Program-made: the position numbers and the translations under genes | Shown: piece after piece, positions 55,741 to 64,000 of the stretch | Layout: every line of letters begins with the position of its first letter | Position numbering within the stretch: position 1 is the first letter of the stretch | The notes under the pieces: generated by a model | What the model saw: only the letters and a program-made list of their open reading frames with translations | Database searches by the model: none | Told to the model about the DNA's origin: nothing | Source of the DNA: Ahaetulla prasina | Lineage: Eukaryota > Chordata > Lepidosauria > Squamata > Colubridae | Length of the DNA: 64,000 nt | Direction: 5' to 3' | Assembly (NCBI RefSeq): GCF_028640845.1 | Contig: NC_080540.1 | Location: 97,142,061-97,206,060, forward strand

Positions 55741-56223
55741 GGTGCATATTTTCCTATGCATTTTTGCTTTTTGCAAGATTTGATCTTACAATTTTGTTTA
55801 TGCTTGCTGCCGCTGTCTATTGTCCTGTCTTCAATTCACAGTCCCTAATCTGCAAGGTTACCCTGCACAGAGAAATGAGGTTTTCAATCTGCTCTTCTAG
55901 TACTTTAACTCCATTGCACTTGCGGGATAATTCAGCTATTACGAGTCCATCAGATCCAGTCCGTATTGGCCAGAAAAAAGAAGCAATTGATCAACCAAGA
56001 GAAAGGACAATTGCCCCTTTCCCATCTCTTTACATTGTTGAGGAGGTTTAACAGCCATCATCACCCTGACCTCTCAAATGTTCTCCATAAAATTTTTTTT
56101 CCAAAGACAAAACCAAAAATCTCTTTCCTTTTAAACATTTCAGCCGTGAACCTTCCGTAACTCGATTTTTCCTTTTTCAAATTTGGTGTTTCAACTAGAT
56201 TTGGTATGTTCTGAGGGGCAGTT
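55741..56223. other. Non-coding interval
   Basis: Two overlapping short ORFs (55764-56051, 55966-56160) have no domain; no support for a gene. Confidence 0.45.
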
Positions 56224-56450
56224 TGGCAGTTTAGGATTAAGTGGCACTAGGCTAGAAACTGGAAGCTGGGTGAGTTCTTCTAGTCCTGCCTTAGCCACAA
56301 AGCCATTTGGTTGACCTTGAACCAGTTGCTCTCTTTCAGCTTTAGGAAGGAGAAAACAACAAAACAAATTTCTTCTCAGAAATTCGTCAAGAAAACCGCA
56401 GGGACTACTAATCCAGGCAGTTGCCAGGAGTCAACACTGACTTGTAAATA
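56224..56450 (+). mobile_element. tRNA-headed SINE with BovB-like tail
   Basis: Plus-oriented copy of the 3997 family: head GGCACTAGGCTAGAAACTGG and GTTCTTCTAGTCCTGCC (B box), body GACCTTGAACCAGTTGCTC, tail TCAAGAAAACCGCAGGGAC...CCAGGAGTCAACACTGACT. Confidence 0.78.
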
Positions 56451-56700
56451 TATCACATCCTGCAATTCTACAATGATTTATTAAATACTGTAAAGCCCAG
56501 TTTAATAAGGATACGTTTTGATTATGCTGTCATTAAACCCATTGAAATCACAGGGGATGGCTGTTAACACAGAGGGAGAGATTCAGCAACAGCTGGTTTC
56601 CCTTGTTTCTGAGAGGCAGCCAGTCCATATCTGAGGGAGCTGGCACTGCTCTTTCTCTCTCAAGGTCTGGAGCCCTGCAGCTGCCTACTTATTAGTACCT
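56451..56700. other. Spacer upstream of the CpG-rich block
   Basis: Composition shifts from AT-rich to GC-rich; nothing recognised. Confidence 0.4.
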
Positions 56701-57067
56701 AGGTTGGAGCCGGCCATTAGCTAGGATAAGGCGCTGAGGAGCAGGAAGGAAAGTAAAAAAAAACAAAACACAACAACCCAAAAACCCAAAAAACTTTCCC
56801 TGGCCTTTTCTACTAGCATCCACCTCTGAGGCACGGTTTTTTGTTTTTTTTTAAAGCAAGCTCGCCCAAGGAAAGGCCCAGAGCCAGGTACCACGAGTCA
56901 CGCAATCCCCAGCTGGGGCCCTTTGGAAAGCTGGCGCCGCCGCCTCCTTCTTTGCCCTTGGCCAACGGAGCTTCTTCTTTCGACTCCCCATCTCCCCCAT
57001 CCCGCCCTTTTCCCTCGCCCTCAGCATTTCTCCGATGTCCGCACAGGTGTCAGCGATTGGGTAGAAT

Positions 57068-57075
57068 ATGCAAAT
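57068..57075 (+). promoter_or_regulatory. Octamer motif ATGCAAAT
   Basis: Perfect POU-factor octamer (ATGCAAAT) 7 bp upstream of the CRE, within the CpG-rich block. Function not shown. Confidence 0.5.
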
Positions 57076-57082
57076 GCGCCGG

Positions 57083-57090
57083 TGACGTCA
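57083..57090. promoter_or_regulatory. CRE palindrome TGACGTCA
   Basis: Perfect 8-bp cAMP-response element, the CREB/ATF site, typical of CpG-island promoters within about 200 bp of a start site. Confidence 0.6.
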
Positions 57091-57488
57091 CGCAGCGCTG
57101 GTCCAGACAGCAGAAATAGGGCAGGAATTCAGCAAAGCGGCATTTACACACCTCTTCGCGCCTGGATTGCGACTGAAGCTGTCGCTGCTGCCTCGTCCTT
57201 CTTTTCAGCCTTTTTTTGTTTGTTTGTTTGTTTGGCTTTTCTTCGTTATCTCTCTCCTCCCCCAACCTTTCCATCCCTTCTCCCTCCTTCTCTCAATTCA
57301 GGCCACTATCACCCCTTCATGATCTCTTCTCGCCGCCCTTCCCAACGCTCCCGCAGGCTTCGCGTTGCTTTCCTCGAGGACGTTTTTCTTTCGAGAGCAA
57401 AAGCGCCCCAACTCTGACGTCTCCTTCCCTTCAGTCGCGCCGGGCTGTTTTCGCTTGGAGAGGTGCGCCTGCTGCTCTCGGGCTACTC

Positions 57489-57497
57489 CAGGTAAAC
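57489..57497 (+). other. Candidate splice donor CAG|GTAAAC
   Basis: Consensus 5' splice site with the GT at 57492-57493, some 400 bp downstream of the CRE, as expected for the end of a first exon on the plus strand. A second candidate, AAG|GTAGGT, lies near 57993. Confidence 0.4.
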
Positions 57498-58282
57498 CTT
57501 CATCTCTAAGCGTTGGTAGGAGAAAGCTGGGCGAGAGCCGGCACGCTGGCCGTTTCTTTCCCCCGTCGCCGCCGACCAGGGGAAGGAATGACCCAAGTGG
57601 TGCGCTGCTCTCCATCACCCCGTCCGCGCGCACGAACAGAGCAATTCGGGGGTTTGTGGGAGCGGGAGGGGGGAAAGCTTCCCTCCCCCCCCTTTTTTTT
57701 TCCTGCGGAGGATGGAAGAGGTCTGCACGCGAGAGTTTCCACGCCGTCAACTTAGGAGGCAGTTAAAACGGGGCCGCCCCGAGCGAGCTGCGCTCTCGGA
57801 ATGGAGCGGGAGGCGGGTTGGGGGATTAGGCGTGTATGTGTGTGCGTGTGCGCGCGTGGGGAATCCAGCGAGCAAAAAAAGGGAGGGAGCTATTGGGGGT
57901 GTGTGTGGAAAGCGTGGAAGGGCACCTGGCCCAAAAAGCAGAAGCCACCAGCTCCGGAGGGAGCTCGCTCTTCCTTTCCCGCTTACTGGGAAGGTAGGTG
58001 AATGGGTGGATCGGTGGGGGGGAGGAAAGAGGACACAGGCGCGGAAACTCTAGCGGATGGCTATATAGAAGAGCTGCAGTTCCGTTGTTTTCGCCAAACC
58101 TATTTCTCTGGGCGCTTTTGCTTTTTTTGGGGGGGTGGGGGTGGGGGGAAGAGGTGGGGTGAAGGGACTGGTTGGAGAACTTTGAATTGAAAGCGTAGCT
58201 TGAGTCCCGCGATTGCGCATTGCCAACGGCCGGTGGAAGAGACTCCGAGAATCGGAGCGGCTGGCTTCGTCGAGCGCTAGTT

Positions 58283-58304
58283 TGAGAGAGAGAGAGAGAG
58301 AGAG
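58283..58304. repeat. (GA)n microsatellite
   Basis: About 11 GA units in the CpG-rich block. Confidence 0.9.
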
Positions 58305-58511
58305 ATGCTCTCCTTTAGAACGGCAAGTTGGAGGGAGGCGCTCGGCTCGCTTTTCGTTTTCAGTCTGGCCCCTCTGAGTCAGAGACCTCAGAGTGGGGAG
58401 AAGGGAAGCTTTTCCTGTCCCACGGTTAGCGCGGCCCGCCCAGTTGTCAGAAGAAGCCCAGGTTTGTCCTGCAAGTGGGAACCTGGATGCATTGGGTAGG
58501 ATCTGCGAGCT

Positions 58512-58520
58512 TATATAAAT
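58512..58520 (+). promoter_or_regulatory. TATA-like box TATATAAAT
   Basis: A good TATA match at the downstream edge of the GC-rich block. It may be a second start site or chance at the return to AT-rich sequence. Confidence 0.3.
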
Positions 58521-58559
58521 GCCTGCCCATCGCATTGCGCCCCTTCCAGTTATGTAAAG

Positions 58560-61052
58560 ATGAGAAAGGAAGTTAAAAAACAGTGAGCCAAAGCAAATGC
58601 GAACGTGAAATAAAACCATGCGAACTGTAATATATACAGGCAGCGTTCCCTATACTGCTCCACTCTTTTCTTTCTTTGCAAATCAGCTATGCTTTCCACT
58701 TCCGTGCTCTGCTTTCTATACATGGCCTGCACTTTTCTCACTTTCTGATGATCCCATCTATTGGAACCATCCGCAACTTTCTCAGTCTGCTCAGTTTCAT
58801 ATATTTGATTTGCAATGCCATCCTTGGGCATACATCTTTTGTACTTTCATATTCAAGTCACATTTTTTTATACTTCCATTCATTCCTTATCTAGATTACC
58901 ACAAAACATGTTTAAGTATTCCATTCCCACTGCATTCAACTTTTATGTTTCTTTTAATATACCCAACTTTCGCATGTAACAAGGAAAGCATAAGAGTTAT
59001 TGCATATGAAACCATATTGGCTTCTTTCAACAAATGTTCATTTTTTTTGCAATAGATTCCATTCCATTTATAAAAAAATGTTTCCACTTTCTCATCCTTG
59101 GTGACCATTCTACCTAGATATAACAAATTCATCTATCTAAATAAAATGCTAGTTATTTGCCATTTATGTATTATCTGGCAATTATTCACTCTATTTTTCT
59201 TCTCAATACTGTATTGTTGGTTATGACATGAATTTTGGATGCTTTGTCCCTGTTGTGTCACATGTTGCATCACAAAACCGATGGGAAATTCACTGTGAAA
59301 TATTTGGATTCTCAGCCAATAATGTAACAATCTGCATATGTACTTTAATTATCATACAAATCAATCCACTTTTAGCATTGTTACAAACATTAGTTGTACA
59401 TTTGTCCATAAATATATTACATAAGCAAAGGGAACATCTTACTTTTTTTTTTAAATTCCCTGCTAATTTACTATGCATTCTATTCATTTTCCTGCAAGTT
59501 TTTCCATCTGGTCCTCTTATATTAACCTTTAATTCAATATTAGCACAAAACATTCTGTAACTTAAACCTTTTCATCATGCATCTTTTCTAAATCAACAAC
59601 TATAGTCACCTTCCTATTTTTATACATTTTCCAATGACCTTTTAGCCCATCCTCCCATTTTCTACATGTTCCCTCTCCAATGTAGAGTTGTATTGCTCTT
59701 CAGAGCTTTGGCTCATTGTCTTTTTTACTGTCTTCAATCTACCAAATGCCTTCCCAGATACATTTAATGAACAATTACCCTTGAAGTTTCTGCCATCTGC
59801 AACACATTTGTAAAAGGATACAATTCTTCTAATTGTATGTGATTTTCACAGCCTTATTTTTCCATCAGTCAGGTCCATATTTCTTCAGTTACACCATCTA
59901 CACCTGTAGCCTTACTTTAAAAAAAAACTTTTTCAAGTATCTTTTAGTTCCCTTCTTTTCCCTTCAATGCTTACATTTATAGCATTTGTTTTAATTCCAC
60001 TTGTTGGCATGTTGCTATAATGTCTATATAAATCTGTAAAATACTCTGTCCTGTCGTGTCACCTTCATTTTGGATTATATCATTCAGTTTTGGATTCTAT
60101 TTATTCTTTTGGAGGCTTCTTGTTTAGTTCTTTTCATCCAATCCAAAACAAGTACTTATTCCCCCCCAAAATATCTGCATTCTCAGCCAATAATGTAACA
60201 ATCTGCATATGTACTTTAATTATCATACAAATCAATCCACTTTTAGCATTGTTACAAACATTAGTTGTACATTTGTCCATAAATATATTACATAAGCAAA
60301 GGGAACATCTTACTTTTTTTTTTAAATTCCCTGCTAATTTACTATGCATTCTATTCATTTTCCTGCAAGTTTTTCCATCTGGTCCTCTTATATTAACCTT
60401 TAATTCAATATTAGCACAAAACATTCTGTAACTTAAACCTTTTCATCATGCATCTTTTCTAAATCAACAACTATAGTCACCTTCCTATTTTTATACATTT
60501 TCCAATGACCTTTTAGCCCATCCTCCCATTTTCTACATGTTCCCTCTCCAATGTAGAGTTGTATTGCTCTTCAGAGCTTTGGCTCATTGTCTTTTTTACT
60601 GTCTTCAATCTACCAAATGCCTTCCCAGATACATTTAATGAACAATTACCCTTGAAGTTTCTGCCATCTGCAACACATTTGTAAAAGGATACAATTCTTC
60701 TAATTGTATGTGATTTTCACAGCCTTATTTTTCCATCAGTCAGGTCCATATTTCTTCAGTTACACCATCTACACCTGTAGCCTTACTTTAAAAAAAAACT
60801 TTTTCAAGTATCTTTTAGTTCCCTTCTTTTCCCTTCAATGCTTACATTTATAGCATTTGTTTTAATTCCACTTGTTGGCATGTTGCTATAATGTCTATAT
60901 AAATCTGTAAAATACTCTGTCCTGTCGTGTCACCTTCATTTTGGATTATATCATTCAGTTTTGGATTCTATTTATTCTTTTGGAGGCTTCTTGTTTAGTT
61001 CTTTTCATCCAATCCAAAACAAGTACTTATTCCCCCCCAAAATATCTGCATT
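58560..61052 (-). mobile_element. Decayed LINE of unresolved clade, partly duplicated
   Basis: Minus-strand remnants in order: a KATGVDGV(TEE) block, a VVDLEK block (motif A region), CLCNIFMDK and VTLLAENADIL (around the missing YADD), then after the duplication LLYLGRMVTKD (59120) and KVGYIKRNIKVE. This is the layout of a non-LTR RT. Most motifs are broken and the catalytic residues are gone. The middle 871 bp are present twice. Confidence 0.55.
59311..61052. repeat. Exact 871-bp tandem duplication
   Basis: Copy 1 is 59311-60181 and copy 2 is 60182-61052. Every position I compared is identical, including homopolymers (the same A9 and T10 runs). Similarity stops abruptly at both outer edges. 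Confidence 0.93.
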
Positions 61053-61139
61053 TTACTGCTCTTAAAATCATAGTCATTCATTGCTTCCATTATAACTCCA
61101 GTTAGTTCATGACACTGAAAATTCTTAGTGATTTCCATA
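61053..61139. other. Short spacer
   Basis: Between the decayed LINE and L1; nothing recognised. Confidence 0.4.
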
Positions 61140-61610
61140 TATTTCCTTTTCTAAAATATACTTTATTAAATTGCTTCAAAAATAAAAAAAATGAAGAAAA
61201 TAAAAAAAGAAAAATAGGGAAGGGGAAGTTACAAAGGAATAAAGGAAAAATAGAGTAATTTCCAACTTTCTTCCGTACAGTTACAAATATAAAATGCATT
61301 AACTTGTTGGTATAAAATTCAATATTACATTATATTCTTGTAATCGCAAGCCATTCTAATAATCAAATCCAAAATTAAAAAAGCATTTCTTTCAGTTTCT
61401 AGTCCCAAAATGGTTTCCGCGTAGAAACAAAGCTAGTCAAAGTCTGTCCTTTAATCAATGTAGTTAAATTTGCAGTCTCAGCAAGTGCCATTAACTTCTC
61501 CATCCATTTTTCCTTTGTGGGAAGCTGTACGTCTTTCCATCTCTGTGCATACAGAAGTCTCGCTACAGTTATCATTTATAAGAACAAGACCCAAGTTTTT
61601 TTTTTCTTCA
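61140..61610 (-). mobile_element. L1 LINE 3' end
   Basis: The minus strand encodes an L1 ORF2 C-terminus: ARLLYAQRWKDVQLPTKEKW, MEKLMALAETANLTTLIKG, STRKPFWD then stop (about 61560 to 61410). A 3' UTR with AATAAA (rc near 61158) and an A/T-rich tail follow. 5' truncated. The frame is broken upstream near 61590 by a T-run. Confidence 0.68.
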
Positions 61611-62649
61611 ACTGCTTATCCATCAAATTCATATCATATTTCCATTAATTCATTCTGGGGGATTAATCTGCATTTTTCTTATATTCCGTTCCTTTATTTT
61701 TATTTTTATTCTATTTTCTTTTGCTTGCATGTCCGTTTTTCCTGAAGCTACCCTTGATGCTACCCAAAAATGGTTTTTCCCAAAGCTACAATTGCTTATC
61801 TCCTTTGTACTCCACACTAATTATCCCAGTCTTTCATCATAAGTAAATCAGTTATGATTTTAGATTCATTCCTTTGTGAGGTGCTTGTTTGAAGAGACAT
61901 ATCTAAGCTACATATTTGAAACAAAATGTTTTTCTGAAAGAGACTTGTCCCTCTAATTTATTTTTGCATCTTCAAATTACTCAGTCCTTTTTTGCTTTCC
62001 CCCCCGACCTAATTATCTGCTACATTATGTCCATTCAGAACATTGCACTATTTTTCCAAATGGTTATCACACAACCCCAAGTTAATGGTTTTTGTTTGGC
62101 ATATATGTATAATATAGCTATAGCAACCATCTAGGGAGTTTAATATGTGATCATATTGCAGGTTATACATAGTACAAAAGACTTGATGCAATATAGAGAA
62201 GATCTAAAATATTTTAAATTCTCACTTCCCTTTAAAATTCTCCTTTTTATTATTAAAAATTATGTAAGAGCAAAGTTTGAAATGATGCAGTCTGTGTGAC
62301 TTATAGTATCAGAGACTATATACCATAGGGTTCAATGAAACTTATTTCTAAACATATTGAAAGATACCATAGGTACAAATGTAAGCCACACATGCATTTT
62401 GTGAGGTTATATTCCATATTTAAAAGACACAGGTGCAAAGCTCAGCCTTAAGATTTGCTAAAAAAAATTGGGAGTTCAACATTTATTTCTAAGTATATTA
62501 AATGATTCTAAAATTGCAGTGACATAATACAAACTTTTATGACTTATCCATTCTGATCTACTTAGAAACTTTTAAGTATGCTTTTTATTAGGCTAAAGAA
62601 TAAATGGTTTCGTCTAATATATGAAATAACGATTTCATTCATCAGCCTG
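61611..62649. other. AT-rich non-coding interval
   Basis: No gene or repeat recognised. Confidence 0.5.
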
Positions 62650-62916
62650 AGCCGTGGTGGCTCAGGCTGTAATATAGCCTGTTATTAAAACACAGCTGCC
62701 TGCAATTACTGCAGGCTTGAGTCCCACCAGGCCCAAGGTTGACTCAGCCTTCCATCCTTTATAAGGTAGGTAAAATGAGGACCCAGATTGTTGGGGGCGC
62801 AATAAGTTGACTTTGTAAATATACAAATAGAATGAGACTATTGCCTTACACACTGTAAGCCACCCTGAGTCTTCGGAGAAGGGCGGGATATAAATGTAAA
62901 TAAATTAAAAAAAACG
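62650..62916 (+). mobile_element. tRNA-derived SINE with L2-like tail
   Basis: Fuller copy of the 12822 family. The head AGCCGTGGTGGCTCAGGCTG holds the A box and GGCTTGAGTCCCACC the B box (about 62714). Body AAGGTTGACTCAGCCTTCC, GTAAAATGAGGACCCAG. Tail CCACCCTGAGTCTTCGGAGA and AGGGCGGGATATAAATG, close to the L2 3' stem. Confidence 0.87.
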
Positions 62917-64000
62917 ATAATAAAATTTGTGTTTTTATTCATGTAAAAGTAAAAAGTACCTGTTCTTAAGTAATAAAAACTGAATAAAGATAAATGTTTG
63001 AGAATCTTCTGAAATGGATACTGAGGTATTGAACATAATTTTTAATTTAAAAATAATTATAATTAAGAGGTCAATATATATACCTGTATCAAGTTACATT
63101 TCTTGCGTTGTTTCTTTTAAATTTGTTATAAAGTCCGAATTGAAATAAGTAATTCCAAGAAAAGTTCAAAGGATTTTATTTCTAATAGTGTGTTCTAAAT
63201 AATGTTTTTAATGAGCATATTCAATAATTAGCAAAGATTTAAGGATTTTTCTTGCATTTATGAATGAGGAGGAGGAGGACTCTTTGATGAATAATTATAC
63301 CAAAATTTTAAGTTTTAAATCGCACAGATTCCTTTCTAATGTTTTAATTCAGGAAGACATTGATTACATGGCAGGGTATTTTAAATATTGTTAGTTTTTT
63401 TAAAAAAATAACTAGAAAGGTTTCAAATAAAAGTCATTCAGTTTTTCTTCTGTTATAATTTCTAGACATTTTTTCCTTTTTAAAATGTTGGTAGATATTA
63501 TATAACAAGTTACTATGAAATCTCTCTGATGTGTTGTCATGTAAGACATCTTGGTAGTCATGGTAAACTTGTTTCTAGTTCTACTAGGTTATTTGGAACT
63601 TTTACAGCAAAGATGAGCTGTCCATCAGTTGTAGTTCTGAAATCCTTGGAATTGCTGCTCTGATATTCTCATTATTTTGCCCCTAGGTGTCGCCTGTGCT
63701 GAATTTAAAATTCTGGAGAAAACGTTGCGTTATTTCTAAATATATATATATATCAAGTTGAATAGCAAGGATAGACACCTTCTTTCAGTGTTTGTCTTGC
63801 TTTCCTTCTATTAGCATCTTTTTCTATATTGCATTGAGAACTTTAGACATGCTTGGTAATGATTATACTGTTTAAAATCTTACAGGTATTCATAGTGAAA
63901 TCAGTGAAGAAAGATAGCAGTACTTCTTTTTAGAGAAATGCCATGCCTTGCTTTTTTAAGGGATACCTTGAAAAGATAGTAATATTGTGTTTGATAGCAT
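62917..64000. other. AT-rich non-coding interval
   Basis: About 1.1 kb, with a short (GAG)n at 63266-63278 and (AT)n at 63740-63752; no gene seen up to the window edge. Confidence 0.5.

Larger units (their letters stand above)
56701..58540. promoter_or_regulatory. CpG-rich block, candidate promoter and 5' exon of a host gene
   Basis: About 1.8 kb that is GC- and CpG-dense in a window that is otherwise AT-rich and CpG-poor. It is not repeated elsewhere and shows no transposon ends. It contains an octamer next to a perfect CRE (57068-57090), several CCGCCC/GGGCGG-type boxes, a pyrimidine-rich transcribed-looking stretch and a consensus splice donor at 57492. No long ORF with a recognisable domain was found, so any exon here would be 5' UTR or a short coding start. 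The gene itself is not identified and would lie outside the window, probably downstream. Confidence 0.6.

Noticed and set aside
57298..57766. Overlapping 130-150 codon ORFs in the CpG-rich block
   Set aside because: Several frames on both strands are open together, so composition explains them; no recognisable protein.

Overview
The window is a 64 kb piece of an AT-rich vertebrate nuclear genome with no intact host protein-coding gene. It is almost certainly from a squamate reptile, most likely a snake. The evidence for this is: (1) CR1/L3-type LINE tails ending in a conserved 'CACTTGGCCAATAA' block that run straight into AATAG or ATCT microsatellites, a pattern known from snake genomes; (2) several old copies of an L2-clade LINE with the 3' stem CCGCCCT...AGGGCGG; (3) tRNA-headed SINEs with BovB-like or L2-like tails; (4) abundant hAT MITEs, a Helitron, solo LTRs and Penelope-like fragments. 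Species-level assignment is inference.

Layout. 0.3-2.8 kb: L2 LINE (minus). 4-10.7 kb: SINEs, a mariner-like MITE and Penelope-like (PLE) fragments, two of them head-to-head dimers. 11.4-17.5 kb: hAT MITEs, a CORE-type SINE, a CR1 LINE (minus) and a 676-bp Helitron with both expected termini. 18.6-19.5 kb: two LTRs. 22-28 kb: SINE, a MITE resembling a dispersed squamate repeat, and a 1.16-kb hAT element with a perfect 8-bp TSD and a CpG-rich interior; then L2 and another hAT MITE. 28.1-33.4 kb: long decayed L2 (plus) and an RTE/BovB-like remnant. 35-38.2 kb: PLE-like dimer, two LINE 3' ends, a solo LTR with perfect TSD and another PLE-like dimer. 39.9-42.4 kb: an R4/R2-like LINE tail split by a 1,487-bp hAT element that is itself split by a 135-bp hAT MITE, ending in a long pentanucleotide array. 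46-53.6 kb: three more LINEs, the last a nearly complete L2 with endonuclease and reverse transcriptase. 55.5-56.5 kb: SINEs. 56.7-58.5 kb: a CpG-rich block with an octamer, a full CRE and a consensus splice donor, the only convincing sign of a host gene (promoter/first exon). 58.6-61.6 kb: a decayed LINE carrying an exact 871-bp tandem duplication, then an L1 3' end.

The most unusual signal is a set of PLE-like repeats, of at least three sequence types, that share one hammerhead-ribozyme-like layout: CTGANGA, one unpaired base, a 6-bp stem with a 6-nt loop, then GAAAC(G/A)TC. Two related copies show a compensatory base-pair change in the stem. Five of the six loci are head-to-head inverted dimers with tails pointing outward. 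Nothing here could be tested by search or folding, so family names rest on recognisable motifs and on internal comparison of copies.
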